From a virus: a stretch of DNA of 64,000 nt. A program made the position numbers and the translations under genes. Where the stretch lies: the IMG/VR virus record IMGVR_UViG_3300035181_001203, positions 48,654 to 112,653 of that record; one strand, given 5' to 3'. Positions 17,672 to 25,568 of the stretch are shown piece after piece (position 1 is the stretch's first letter; the number at the start of each line of letters is the position of its first letter). The notes below the pieces were generated by a model that worked only from the letters and a program-made list of their open reading frames with translations, ran no database searches and was not told the origin of the DNA.

Positions 17672-17983
17672 ATGAAATTTGATAATCTGCAAGCCGAACT
17701 GATTCTTAACGATAAGCTTGATCTTCTTTCTGTGCAGCTTGAATTAAGCTTCCAGGGAGAGAATGTAGAATTGAAGAGGTTAATTGATAATTACTTCCAC
17801 GGTTGCAAAATAACCACACGTCTAGATACCCCTGAAATTAATCGTGTAGCTAATAAGGTTCCTCTTACCGATGATGGTAAGGAGTCAATCAAAATTATTG
17901 TTAAAGAACTTACTGAACTTGATAAACAATTTGCTGATCGTGCTAATTTGGTAGATGAATTCAAAAAGCTCTTAGAAGAATAA
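17672..17983 (+). CDS. Hypothetical protein, 103 aa
   Basis: The ATG preceded by CGGAGAATAAA is preferred over one 21 bases upstream. The protein is helical and amphipathic and matches no family I know. It is closed by a long perfect hairpin. Confidence 0.55.
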   Translation: MKFDNLQAELILNDKLDLLSVQLELSFQGENVELKRLIDNYFHGCKITTRLDTPEINRVANKVPLTDDGKESIKIIVKELTELDKQFADRANLVDEFKKLLEE

Positions 17984-17993
17984 ATAATGTTTT

Positions 17994-18043
17994 AGATCCC
18001 TATGCTTGGTGATAAACAATTATATACCAAGCATAGGGATCTT
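17994..18043 (+). terminator. Perfect 17-bp inverted repeat, terminator-like
   Basis: AGATCCCTATGCTTGGT (17994-18010) and its exact complement (18026-18042) enclose a 15-base loop. Only three T residues follow, so it may work as an mRNA-end stabiliser rather than a classical terminator. A new promoter follows within 20 bases. Confidence 0.55.
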
Positions 18044-18059
18044 TAAATGGTTAGAGGAA

Positions 18060-18089
18060 GTGAAAAAATCATTATTATTTTGTTATAAT
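18060..18089 (+). promoter_or_regulatory. Promoter with extended -10
   Basis: TGTTATAAT (hexamer at 18084-18089) with a weak GTGAAA 18 bases upstream. It follows the hairpin and precedes a gene with a strong AAAGGAGA site. Confidence 0.5.
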
Positions 18090-18145
18090 ATTAATGATTA
18101 GACCATTTCTCTTCAACCACAGCCATTTTCTCAAAGGAGAACTAT

Positions 18146-18517
18146 ATGGCACGTATTCAACTGCATCATTCCATGCAGGAAGCTCTCTTTAAGATGAGTG
18201 AAGGAAATCCGGGGGCGCTGACTGTTATGATAAAAATCTTGCAGGAAGCTCCTAATATTGATAAGTTGGATAATGGATTTAGCACTATCATTGGATTCGA
18301 TTTACTTGGATTATACGGATCCGAAATTTGGATGTTTTACAAAGATGTATGTAAAGAAAGTATTGTTCATACAATTGCGGCTATTCGTGGATGGCAATTA
18401 GGTCTTCTTACAGAATTGGAAGTACGAAATGGAAATTTCGTTCCTGAAGTTCTAACAAAGATAATTGAAGAGAAATTTTCGTCTCCGCAAACATCTAAAA
18501 ATTCTCCACCATCTTAG
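18146..18517 (+). CDS. Hypothetical protein, 123 aa
   Basis: Helical protein with a conserved-looking phage pattern: 'MARIQLHHSMQEALFKMSEGNPGAL' start (key residues), a GLLLYG-like core (IGFDLLGLYGSEIWMFYKD) and a C-terminal helix. Many phages carry a protein of this appearance, without known function. Its stop codon sits in the loop of the terminator that follows. Confidence 0.6.
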   Translation: MARIQLHHSMQEALFKMSEGNPGALTVMIKILQEAPNIDKLDNGFSTIIGFDLLGLYGSEIWMFYKDVCKESIVHTIAAIRGWQLGLLTELEVRNGNFVPEVLTKIIEEKFSSPQTSKNSPPS

Positions 18518-18533
18518 AATGGTGGAGTTTTTT
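18504..18533 (+). terminator. Rho-independent terminator
   Basis: CTCCACCAT pairs with ATGGTGGAG around a 6-base loop, followed by six T residues. The hairpin overlaps the end of the preceding gene. Confidence 0.85.
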
Positions 18534-18552
18534 AACTCTTAAAGGAGAGTTA

Positions 18553-18894
18553 ATGTTAATAACAGATTTAAGAGAAATCATTATAAACGAACGTCCTTGC
18601 GAGCAGGGATTAGCATGGTTCGATAAAGTTTCAAGAGGCCATGTTAATACTACAAGTTTTTTTAAATCCTTAAAAAAGATAAAACATAATAAATCGTCTT
18701 TTACACCTCACTGTTATCTTCGTTGGATCTTTTACCATTGTCTAGATTGGAGCAATTTTAAAGAATCAACCTCTCGGTCTGTTTTCGGACCTAAATACTA
18801 TAAATTTATAAAAGAAAAATTTCATGTTACTTTTTTAGTAGATCTTCCTGTCTCAAAATTGTGTGACGCATTAATTCGCGCTTTTGAGGATTAA
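18553..18894 (+). CDS. Hypothetical protein, 113 aa
   Basis: Basic, aromatic-rich protein (HCYLRWIFYHCLDWSNF) with a strong AAAGGAGAG site. No family recognised. It may be expressed by read-through of the terminator just before it. Confidence 0.5.
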   Translation: MLITDLREIIINERPCEQGLAWFDKVSRGHVNTTSFFKSLKKIKHNKSSFTPHCYLRWIFYHCLDWSNFKESTSRSVFGPKYYKFIKEKFHVTFLVDLPVSKLCDALIRAFED

Positions 18895-18897
18895 ATA

Positions 18898-19074
18898 ATG
18901 AATATAACTAGAATAGATCTTTTTCATGCACATCTTGATTTGTGTTCTCAATGCAAGAATAATCCATTCAATCTTTGTTCAATAGGAGCAACTCTTTTAC
19001 TTCAAGCGTGGAAAAACCCATCAAAGGAGATTAAAAAGAATGCGTCTAATGTGTCTAATACAAGGAGGTTGTAA
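18898..19074 (+). CDS. Small Cys-rich protein, 58 aa
   Basis: Too short for many gene callers. HAHLDLCSQCKNNPFNLC near residues 10-27 is a likely zinc site followed by a glycine turn and leucines (GATLL), a pattern found in many small phage proteins. It begins 3 bases after the previous stop and overlaps the next gene by 35 bases. Confidence 0.5.
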   Translation: MNITRIDLFHAHLDLCSQCKNNPFNLCSIGATLLLQAWKNPSKEIKKNASNVSNTRRL

Positions 19075-19270
19075 ATTAGAAACCATTCGAGAAGAATGGT
19101 TAAAACCAAAAAACAGTGATGATTATCCATCACTACTTAGATTTAGTGAATGCATTTATTGTCATGATGTGATAGCAACGATCACTCATCCAAATGATTT
19201 CAACTCTCGATGGTCCAAAGCTGGACGAGCATATCATCGAGTATCAGATCAAAAAGTAGTGAACGCCTAA
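19040..19270 (+). CDS. Small Cys/His protein, 76 aa
   Basis: CIYCHDVI and HPNDFNSRW plus a late histidine (AYHRV) could bind zinc. The ATG has a good AAAGGAGATT site inside the end of the previous gene. Function unknown. Confidence 0.5.
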   Translation: MRLMCLIQGGCKLETIREEWLKPKNSDDYPSLLRFSECIYCHDVIATITHPNDFNSRWSKAGRAYHRVSDQKVVNA

Positions 19271-19301
19271 ATATGTTTACCAAATTCTTTGTCACAGAAC
19301 A

Positions 19302-19335
19302 AAAAAATCTTTCCTTCACCGGAGAGATTTTTTTT
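19302..19335 (+). terminator. Terminator
   Basis: AAAAATCTTTCC pairs with GGAGAGATTTTT across a short loop and ends in eight T residues; it closes the preceding small genes. Confidence 0.75.
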
Positions 19336-19356
19336 AAAAATTAAAGGAAATACATA

Positions 19357-19578
19357 ATGCAACTAGCAGAACGGGAATCAACCCCTGGATGCCCAGAAAT
19401 TATTGAGTTAAGTGGAAATCATAAATTAGTACTAAGAAAAAAAAGAATATATAATTCTATTGAAGATATATATGAATTTCATTGTGGTTTAAATATAGTT
19501 TCATTTGAAATCCCAAAAACAGCAATATCTAGTTATTATCACATATGTCCGTGGTGTCATCTTTTTATAAAAAAATAG
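19357..19578 (+). CDS. Small protein with CPWC motif, 73 aa
   Basis: The C-terminal HICPWCHLFIKK holds a single CxxC; with an upstream Cys/His pair (FHCG) a metal site is possible. No family recognised. A CCCCTGG copy (19382) lies near its start. Confidence 0.45.
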   Translation: MQLAERESTPGCPEIIELSGNHKLVLRKKRIYNSIEDIYEFHCGLNIVSFEIPKTAISSYYHICPWCHLFIKK

Positions 19579-19590
19579 GAATAGATACCT

Positions 19591-19797
19591 ATGTCCATTA
19601 GCAAACGTTCAATGGGAGTTGAAGGATTTAAATCAGACCCTAGACCTGAATTAACTTTAGCCCAATTAATGAAATGGTTTTCTGATTATAGTATTACAGA
19701 AGATAAATCACACTTTATTATTAATGGCTGTAAACTTAAAAAGATTCGTATTGATGAAGCGTGTGATCGCAAACGTTATATTGAACAAAACATATAA
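19591..19797 (+). CDS. Hypothetical protein, 68 aa
   Basis: Small mixed protein in the AT-rich style of the phage, the last such gene before the GC-rich block. No family recognised. Confidence 0.45.
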   Translation: MSISKRSMGVEGFKSDPRPELTLAQLMKWFSDYSITEDKSHFIINGCKLKKIRIDEACDRKRYIEQNI

Positions 19798-19837
19798 CAA
19801 AATTAAAATTGAGAATCTTAATTCATTTAGAGGAACT

Positions 19838-20098
19838 ATGATAAATCCCTATGAAGAACTTCGTGAGTGTATTGGCAAACTACGCTATGCCAAGAACCGT
19901 AGCGAAGAAGAGGTTGTAGAACTCCACGACCGCGCCATCAATGCCATAGATGTGATCGCCGCAATCAACCAAAATCTGCCGCTCTCGATTTGTAGTTTTA
20001 TCGGCCACCGCGTTGATTCTGAGTTGCCGCCCGTAACATTGGAAGTTTTGCAGGACGGAAAGCGCATCGGTCGCATTGAGAATATCGGCATTCGGTAG
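19838..20098 (+). CDS. Hypothetical protein, 86 aa, first gene of GC-rich block
   Basis: ATG after GAGGAAC is preferred; an upstream start would run through AT-rich sequence unlike the rest. The first half is helical (ELRECIGKLRYAKNRSEEEV), the second beta-rich (VTLEVLQDGKRIGRIENIG). Base composition jumps to roughly half GC at this start, indicating recent acquisition. Family unknown. Confidence 0.55.
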   Translation: MINPYEELRECIGKLRYAKNRSEEEVVELHDRAINAIDVIAAINQNLPLSICSFIGHRVDSELPPVTLEVLQDGKRIGRIENIGIR

Positions 20099-20148
20099 CG
20101 CCCAACTACTGGTTAGGCGGCAAACACGAAAACGTAACAGGAGAAATA

Positions 20149-20394
20149 ATGAAATTCCGAAAGAAGCCAGTTGTGATTGACGCGGAACTCTATGATGGGA
20201 CAGCCGCAAGCGTGGAACGAGTGATAGAAATGGGAGGAACGCGGGGGATTAACAACAGCCCGGAAGGGCTTTACATCGTGACCCTCGAAGGGACGATGAG
20301 AGCGGATAAGGGCGATTGGATTATCAAGGGCGTGAAAGGGGAGTTGTACCCCTGCAAGCCTGACATTTTCGAGGCAACATACGAAGAAGCCTGA
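20149..20394 (+). CDS. Phage PGDYG-type conserved protein, 81 aa
   Basis: The start (MKFRKKPVVIDAELYDG) and the end (GDWIIKGVKGELYPCKPDIFEATYE, here by its key residues G-D-W-I-x-K-G-x-K-G-E-Y-P-C-K-P-x-I-F) match a small protein widespread in phages of GC-richer hosts. Its function is unknown. The high GC and codon use contrast with the surrounding genome. Confidence 0.75.
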   Translation: MKFRKKPVVIDAELYDGTAASVERVIEMGGTRGINNSPEGLYIVTLEGTMRADKGDWIIKGVKGELYPCKPDIFEATYEEA

Positions 20395-20407
20395 CGGCAT
20401 GCATAAC

Positions 20408-20428
20408 CGGCTCGATAGCCGAGCCGGA
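20408..20428. repeat. GC-rich inverted repeat
   Basis: CCGGCTCG and CGAGCCGG flank a short loop between two genes of the acquired block. There is no T run, so it is not a standard terminator. Confidence 0.5.
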
Positions 20429-20487
20429 CATTCAAATAATATGGACCACAGCGGCTATCGGGTCCGAATTGATGCAGGAGTAGGCAG

Positions 20488-20685
20488 ATGTGGATGGAGA
20501 TGGAATACCAGGGGAAGACCTATAAAACGAAGGTAAATGAGAAAATTACCCAAGACAAGATGGTGAAAGAACTCTACGATAACTTCTCGAATATGGATAT
20601 TCTTCAAATGGAGCTTGAAGACGGTTCAATCATCGTTATTGGTAAGGGCGTCCTGCAATCGGCGGTTATCAGAATCTATGCCTAA
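20488..20685 (+). CDS. Hypothetical protein, 65 aa, in GC-rich block
   Basis: Small protein with alternating strands (YQGKTYKTKVNEK; MELEDGSIIVIGKGVL). It carries one CCAGGGG copy at its start (20508). An alternative ATG lies two codons downstream. Family unknown. Confidence 0.5.
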   Translation: MWMEMEYQGKTYKTKVNEKITQDKMVKELYDNFSNMDILQMELEDGSIIVIGKGVLQSAVIRIYA

Positions 20686-20724
20686 TAACCAGCTAATCGG
20701 TCATTTGGCCAGGAGGGACGAACT

Positions 20725-21072
20725 GTGAACCAAAAAAATGAACAGGCACAAGGGTCTGAGTTAAGTAATGGATTGAGCGCATTTGGAAATGCTGGGGCGA
20801 CTTGCGAGAAACCAAAATTTTATTCCGGAGTCGGTAAAGTGAAGTTTCGATCTGAGCCTAAAAACATAGTAGTATCCTTGCCAATGAGTATTTGGCATCA
20901 GGTTGAGATCTTCGAGGATGGGACTGAGCGCCATTCAATCGAGCATCCTTTGCACGGCATTTTTATTGGTAAGACGTTATCAGAAGCACTACACAATGCA
21001 ACCACTTCAACCGTAGCGTCTAACAATATAGACAAGAACAATGAAGATTGGGTCCGAATGATAAATTCTTAA
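20725..21072 (+). CDS. Hypothetical protein, 115 aa, GTG start
   Basis: GTG follows AGGAGG by 8 bases. Residues 1-35 look disordered; the rest has a beta segment (KNIVVSLPMSIWHQVEIFEDG). Composition is intermediate between the GC-rich block and the phage, so it marks the right edge of the block. Family unknown. Confidence 0.5.
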   Translation: MNQKNEQAQGSELSNGLSAFGNAGATCEKPKFYSGVGKVKFRSEPKNIVVSLPMSIWHQVEIFEDGTERHSIEHPLHGIFIGKTLSEALHNATTSTVASNNIDKNNEDWVRMINS

Positions 21073-21138
21073 TATTTAATCCCAATTGTCGCTGCGGTTA
21101 TTCTTCATGGATGAATTTTATTAGGAATGTGATTTCAG

Positions 21139-21585
21139 ATGCTCAACCAAGAAAAAATAATCTTAACTAAAGATTGGCTAAAAGCTAAATTAAAGAAGTC
21201 AAAAAAGCAACGTATTAAAGATGAGAAAAGAAGAAAGATTAGCCATAATAAATGGGCTAAGAAACTTATTCGACGTTATCAATCTGAAAATAAAGGTCAA
21301 AATCCGCTGCCTTTAATTCCAGATAATACTCCTTATTGCTATCATTATATTTCATTCAATTATGATAAAGATACAGACAAACCAATTATCAAAACAGTTT
21401 TATGTCCTTTTTGGTATGCAATTGAAATTCCAGATGATGAATTGGATGACTGTATTGGCATTGTAGCAGAAAATCAAACTCATATCGGTGGCTGTAAGCT
21501 TTTAAAGGAAACCGATAATGATATGGGTGGATGGGGATTACTTTGGGATCAGTGTAAAGAATGTGGTCTTAAAGATGAGCGATGA
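21139..21585 (+). CDS. Phage protein with Cys-rich C-terminus, 148 aa
   Basis: The basic N-terminus (KAKLKKSKKQRIKDEKRRK) could contact nucleic acid. The C-terminal half contains GGCKLL and WDQCKECGLKD with WGLLWD, a pattern shared by several phage proteins of unknown role. Composition is again AT-rich. Confidence 0.5.
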   Translation: MLNQEKIILTKDWLKAKLKKSKKQRIKDEKRRKISHNKWAKKLIRRYQSENKGQNPLPLIPDNTPYCYHYISFNYDKDTDKPIIKTVLCPFWYAIEIPDDELDDCIGIVAENQTHIGGCKLLKETDNDMGGWGLLWDQCKECGLKDER

Positions 21586-21686
21586 AACTAACAATTAAGC
21601 ATTTAGCGGATAGAGATATTTTTATGATTCAAATTAAAGATAATAGGTTTTATGGTCCTAATATGCTTAGACCTACAAATCTTTAG
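21582..21686 (+). CDS. Small ORF, 34 aa
   Basis: ATGA overlap with the preceding stop; 34 codons with a mixed sequence (MIQIKDNRFYGPNMLR). Translational coupling supports it, nothing else does. Confidence 0.35.
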   Translation: MKLTIKHLADRDIFMIQIKDNRFYGPNMLRPTNL

Positions 21687-21724
21687 TAAAGAAAAATTAA
21701 ATCAATTTAAGGAGACTATTAGTA

Positions 21725-22096
21725 ATGTTCAAACAGATTTTTAGTCCTACAGTCACAAAAATAGATTCAGAACCAAAAAATCTTTTAATTATCTATGATG
21801 AAGATAATAAGGAAAAAGATCGTGTGCCATTACCTGCAAAATTTAATAATTTTTTAAGTGGTCACATAACAACAGAACTTTGTGAATTTATTAATTTTTG
21901 CAATAATATTATACATGAAAAACTAATTCTTATATATATTGATAAAGATGAAAATCCTAATATTATAGCTATTTTAAAAACGTTAGAATGTGTTGATACC
22001 GGAAGAAATCTTCCAATTAATACAACAAGCAAGCTTCCAGCAGGTTGTAGTTTGGTTCTTTTGTATAAAAATGATGTTGAAGTACATGTCTATTGA
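21725..22096 (+). CDS. Hypothetical protein, 123 aa
   Basis: AAGGAGAC site 9 bases upstream. Strand-helix alternation is visible but no motif is recognised. It overlaps the next gene by 11 bases. Confidence 0.5.
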   Translation: MFKQIFSPTVTKIDSEPKNLLIIYDEDNKEKDRVPLPAKFNNFLSGHITTELCEFINFCNNIIHEKLILIYIDKDENPNIIAILKTLECVDTGRNLPINTTSKLPAGCSLVLLYKNDVEVHVY

Positions 22097-22346
22097 AAAA
22101 GAACATATAAATAATATCATTAAAGAAATAACTAAAGTTATCTTACCATGCCCTAATAATATTAAGAAAATTGAAGATAAAGTTAATGAAATTCTTTTAG
22201 AAAGAATGTCTTATCATAAAAAATTTAATATTCAAGTTTCATTAGAATATCATGAAGATTGTCAGATATTGGTGACTGGTGTAAAGTTATATAAAGATGG
22301 TGTAGAAGTAGAAATTCCACAGGAGCTAAAATATGGGAAGGCATGA
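22086..22346 (+). CDS. Hypothetical protein, 86 aa
   Basis: The ATG opening MSIEKEHINN is preferred over one 96 bases upstream that lies inside the previous gene. The C-terminal tract ILVTGVKLYKDGVEVEIPQE resembles a beta hairpin. Family unknown. Confidence 0.5.
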   Translation: MSIEKEHINNIIKEITKVILPCPNNIKKIEDKVNEILLERMSYHKKFNIQVSLEYHEDCQILVTGVKLYKDGVEVEIPQELKYGKA

Positions 22347-22731
22347 AGAACTTCTTAAGTCTTTTGAAATTCTAAAAACATTCAAACCTGAACATACTTC
22401 AGTTACTATTAATGGAGTTACTGCAAATAGTAGCGAAGTTGAAGTAGAAATTCTTAATGAAGATCCAGATTTTAATGGACCTGACGAATATGCTTCTGTT
22501 GTTGAAACATTTGATTTTGATGCAGATATTAGTGTTGAGGATGTCGGTATTGGAGCTTATGAATTTTGGGGATTTAAAGGCGTTGATTCCCATCTGCAAT
22601 ATGAAGTAAATAGTTTAAAACTTACTGATGAATGGCCTGAAGAATTAAAATGGTTAGCTGAAATTATTGAAGAACAAATCTATGATAGTATTACTGAATT
22701 ACGTGTTCATGATACTAGAGATTTTTACTAG
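22333..22731 (+). CDS. Hypothetical acidic protein, 132 aa
   Basis: Strongly acidic with strand-like segments (VEVEILNEDPDF) and a middle DVGIGAYEFWGFKGVDS that is seen in other phage proteins of unknown role. It overlaps its neighbour by 14 bases. Confidence 0.5.
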   Translation: MGRHEELLKSFEILKTFKPEHTSVTINGVTANSSEVEVEILNEDPDFNGPDEYASVVETFDFDADISVEDVGIGAYEFWGFKGVDSHLQYEVNSLKLTDEWPEELKWLAEIIEEQIYDSITELRVHDTRDFY

Positions 22732-22734
22732 TTC

Positions 22735-22746
22735 TTATGTTATACT
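22735..22746 (+). promoter_or_regulatory. Extended -10 element
   Basis: TATGTTATACT just after the preceding stop, with no clear -35. The next gene starts 20 bases later, with the site AGAGGAAG between. Confidence 0.35.
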
Positions 22747-22766
22747 AGCTTAGTAGAGGAAGTTTT

Positions 22767-23309
22767 ATGGAAACTCTAAGCTTTGAAGAGTTAAAACCAG
22801 GGGATGTTCTTTTATTTGAGGATTCTCCATACTTTAGCTATTCATTATATAAGTTTTTACTAAGATCTAAATATCAAAGTTGTGCTTTAGTTGATACATT
22901 TAAATATGGTTATTACTGGATAATTGGAATGGGTGGTTTAAATTCTTGTGTTGATAATTCTTATACCTTAAAAGATATTGAGCAAAAATATAAGAAAATT
23001 CATGTAGCTAGAAATAAAAATATTAATTATAAAAGCCAAAAAACTTCTGTATTGCTTGATAAAAAATTTTCTTTAAGTATTTATTTTAATTTATTAATTA
23101 ATAAATTATTAATTAAATATGTTAATAAAAATCATAAATTCAAAAAATATTTTAATTCAAGTGATGATTGGACGGCTCCCTCGTTAGTTGCATATATCTT
23201 ATCTTTTCATTCAAATGCTAGGATAACAGAATATTATGAATTTATTGATCCAGATTATTTTTTAAATAATAAAGATTGGGAAATCTATCAATATAAGGGG
23301 CAATCTTGA
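22767..23309 (+). CDS. Hypothetical protein, possible permuted papain-like fold
   Basis: The opening FEELKPGDVLLFED resembles the first block of YiiX-type permuted papain-fold hydrolases (L-xPGD-xxL). The expected Cys-Ser block later would be near SSDDWTAPSLVAYI, where no cysteine is present, so if related it is catalytically dead. The protein has 180 residues and overlaps the kinase start by 4 bases. Low certainty. Confidence 0.45.
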   Translation: METLSFEELKPGDVLLFEDSPYFSYSLYKFLLRSKYQSCALVDTFKYGYYWIIGMGGLNSCVDNSYTLKDIEQKYKKIHVARNKNINYKSQKTSVLLDKKFSLSIYFNLLINKLLIKYVNKNHKFKKYFNSSDDWTAPSLVAYILSFHSNARITEYYEFIDPDYFLNNKDWEIYQYKGQS

Positions 23310-23884
23310 TTAACGGAATTGGTTTTATAGGTAAGATGCGTAGCGGTAAAGATGAAGCTGCTACGTATATTAAAAATGTTTATGGTGGAAGGATTTTAAA
23401 ATTTGCCGATCCTTTGTACGAAATAGAAGCAGCAATCTTTAACATTGTCGGAGTTCCTATTCCAGAAGATAAGGCTAAACGAAGGAGACTTCTCCAGTTT
23501 ATCGGTACCGAATGGGGCAGACAAACTATTGATGATAATATTTGGGCAAATATTATGGATAATAAACTATCAAATCTTGATTTATTATCATATCCAGTTT
23601 TAAACCTTGTTACTGACGTTAGATTTCCTAATGAAATAGAAGTATTACGAAAGCATAATTTTAAAATCATTCGTATTCACAGACCTGAATCATTTAGAAT
23701 TATGGCTGGTGCTACTAATATAGATCATCCATCTGAAACTAGTTTAGATAATTATAATGATTGTGATGCTGAAATTTTTAATAATGTAAATTCACTTGAA
23801 TCATACCACAAAACGGTGAATGAAGTATTTACATCTATTCAAAATGAGACTCTAGTAAAAGGAATGCGTTATGTTACAAGTTAA
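23306..23884 (+). CDS. Deoxynucleoside monophosphate kinase
   Basis: The start is TTG overlapping the previous stop (TTGA). The P-loop GKMRSGKDEAA (residues ~9-19) followed by KFADPLYEIEAAIF and DVRFPNEIEVLR matches phage dNMP kinases of the T4 gp1 type, which phosphorylate dNMPs to dNDPs. Length (192 aa) fits. It completes the nucleotide set with dUTPase and dCMP deaminase. Confidence 0.85.
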   Translation: MINGIGFIGKMRSGKDEAATYIKNVYGGRILKFADPLYEIEAAIFNIVGVPIPEDKAKRRRLLQFIGTEWGRQTIDDNIWANIMDNKLSNLDLLSYPVLNLVTDVRFPNEIEVLRKHNFKIIRIHRPESFRIMAGATNIDHPSETSLDNYNDCDAEIFNNVNSLESYHKTVNEVFTSIQNETLVKGMRYVTS

Positions 23885-24024
23885 CACGCTCTGCAAAACA
23901 ATTAATCTAGCAGGCAAAAAGATCGTAATATGAGTATATTTTATAGGTTTTATTTTCTGTAAAAAATATAATGCCATGCTATATTAACAACAAAATAATT
24001 TTTGTAGAACTGCGGAGTTTAATT

Positions 24025-24414
24025 GTGACAAACCAAATTAATTTAGATCTATACAATGAAATAAGAGAAAAATTAGCTATTGCTGTAGAAACTCAACTTT
24101 TATTATTTCTTGATGATGATCAATTAGATTTTTCAGTCAGGTCTGTATATAATGACGTAGAAAGATTAAGGGATAAATCCCCTGGATGTGATCTTAATTT
24201 TTATACTTCGATTGAAAATGGAACTTTATTCATAGCAGTTTATAGTACAATATTTGATATATCATGTTTAATAGAAGAAGAAAGGATTATAAAAAGTACA
24301 TTAGCTATTTATAATTTTATGGTAAATCAACTAGCAAGAAAGTCTAATTTAAACACTCCTATAAAAACAAAAACCTATATGCAAGATAATAAGATTATTA
24401 CAGAATTCCTGTAA
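24025..24414 (+). CDS. Hypothetical protein, 129 aa, GTG start
   Basis: GTG 24025 follows CGGAG by 7 bases and gives a better start than the upstream ATG (23971), which lacks a ribosome binding site. A TATAAT at 23967-23972 may be its -10. The protein is helical with an acidic patch (LFLDDDQLDF). A terminator follows. Confidence 0.5.
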   Translation: MTNQINLDLYNEIREKLAIAVETQLLLFLDDDQLDFSVRSVYNDVERLRDKSPGCDLNFYTSIENGTLFIAVYSTIFDISCLIEEERIIKSTLAIYNFMVNQLARKSNLNTPIKTKTYMQDNKIITEFL

Positions 24415-24436
24415 ATAATCATTCACCTGAAATTTT

Positions 24437-24461
24437 AAGCCCTCTAAATGAGGGCTTTTTT
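24437..24461 (+). terminator. Rho-independent terminator
   Basis: AAGCCCTC/GAGGGCTT with a 5-base loop and six T residues, just after a stop codon. Confidence 0.9.
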
Positions 24462-24472
24462 ATTGGTGTAAA

Positions 24473-24970
24473 ATGGCTGAGAAGTATGAAGTTGTAAACA
24501 ATAATACAAAAGAAGTTGTTCGTTATGATGATAGAGGTTTAATTATTTTTATTAAAACTGTATTTCCTGAAGGTAATACAAAATTTTGGAATTATCTTTA
24601 TACTAAACGTTTGAAAAATTCACGCATTCCATATGTTAATGGAATTTTTACAATTACTTGTTTAAACAATAAAATTAAAAAGCATAAAAATTTAAATTTT
24701 GCTTCTAAATTTAATCTTGAACCTAATGAGAATCCAAACGCTTGCAGTAAAAAACGTTATAATCAATGGACAATATTTAATAAAAATACGGGTATGTATG
24801 AAACTTTCCATAATCTTGCAGCATTAGCAAGGTCTTTAAATTTAAAGTACGCTTGGTTATATTCTAATATTAGATATAAGACTTCTTTTGAACTTAAGGA
24901 TTATATTTTTACTTTTAATACTACTTTAGAGAGTGAATATTATAAGGAAAAGTTGCAAAAGCTTGTATGA
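24473..24970 (+). CDS. Protein with NUMOD/HTH-like DNA-binding segment, 165 aa
   Basis: Residues ~108-136 (ETFHNLAALARSLNLKYAWLYSNIR by key residues) look like the helix-turn-helix modules (NUMOD/IENR type) that accompany homing endonucleases; the lysine- and tyrosine-rich N-terminal part could also bind DNA. No nuclease motif is visible. It may be a regulator or a remnant of a homing element. Confidence 0.45.
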   Translation: MAEKYEVVNNNTKEVVRYDDRGLIIFIKTVFPEGNTKFWNYLYTKRLKNSRIPYVNGIFTITCLNNKIKKHKNLNFASKFNLEPNENPNACSKKRYNQWTIFNKNTGMYETFHNLAALARSLNLKYAWLYSNIRYKTSFELKDYIFTFNTTLESEYYKEKLQKLV

Positions 24971-24982
24971 ATTCGTTATAAT
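24953..24982 (+). promoter_or_regulatory. Promoter of cassette A
   Basis: TTGCAA, 18 bases, TATAATATATATGG. It overlaps the end of the preceding gene. A 5' hairpin (GGUGGAGAG with CUUUCUAC, 24989-25011) begins at the expected start site. Confidence 0.75.
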
Positions 24983-25054
24983 ATATATGGTGGAGAGAAT
25001 AGTCTTTCTACACAACGACCCTCAAAAGAGGGCTTTCATGAAAGGAGTATTCCA

Positions 25055-25378
25055 ATGCTCATGAAGTTCAACAAGGCCGAAATCTGCTCCTTGCTTGGAA
25101 CAGAGGTGGTAAGCCTCAAAGAATTCAGAGGGATCGAATGGGCACAGGACGGTATGGTCCTACGGACCAGTCGTAACGTTTTCATGAACAGGCTCATTGT
25201 CAAAATTACTTGGCCGTGTGAATCGGCCAAGCATGCCACCAATCGGGAGCGTTTGATGATGGCAGTAACATATCTCTTCGCCCAGTGTGACGAAAGGTAT
25301 GTTAAGGCTGTCATGGCAAAGAAAGCAAAGACTTCTGCTTCTGCCGCCGCGCCCACGCCTGAACCTGCCAACGCCTAG
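25055..25378 (+). CDS. GC-rich cassette gene, 107 aa
   Basis: A promoter, a 5' hairpin, this gene with site AAAGGAG and a terminator form a self-contained unit. The protein is basic, with the core SLKEFRGIEWAQDGMVLR and an Ala/Pro-rich tail (SASAAAPTPEPANA). Base composition is well above the genome average. Family unknown; the cassette is moron-like. Confidence 0.6.
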   Translation: MLMKFNKAEICSLLGTEVVSLKEFRGIEWAQDGMVLRTSRNVFMNRLIVKITWPCESAKHATNRERLMMAVTYLFAQCDERYVKAVMAKKAKTSASAAAPTPEPANA

Positions 25379-25397
25379 CACTAACCGTTCAACATAG

Positions 25398-25432
25398 AAA
25401 AAGCCCGGATACTACATCGGGCTTTTTCTTTT
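25398..25432 (+). terminator. Terminator of cassette A
   Basis: AAAAAGCCCG/CGGGCTTTTT with a 10-base loop followed by CTTTT. Confidence 0.9.
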
Positions 25433-25518
25433 GCTATTATATTTAACCATAACCGCCTCTCTTTTTTAACTATGCAAAAATCATTAAAGCGAAATCTAAA
25501 AATCTAGCTTTTTCAGAC

Positions 25519-25550
25519 AAAAAAATGCCCCATCGTAGGGGCATTTTTTT
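25519..25550. terminator. Bidirectional terminator between converging gene blocks
   Basis: AAAAAATGCCCC and GGGGCATTTTTTT around a 6-base loop; T runs on both strands. It separates the rightward block from the leftward tagged-protein operon. Confidence 0.9.
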
Positions 25551-25568
25551 AACTTTTTCTTCTTTTAA

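Noticed and set aside
20097-20130. Integron attC site
   Set aside because: CCCAAC...GTTAGGCGG looks similar to the outer boxes, but the inner boxes and the long imperfect palindrome were not found.
20100-20400. Long minus-strand frames in the GC-rich block
   Set aside because: They are antisense shadows produced by the higher GC of real plus-strand genes.
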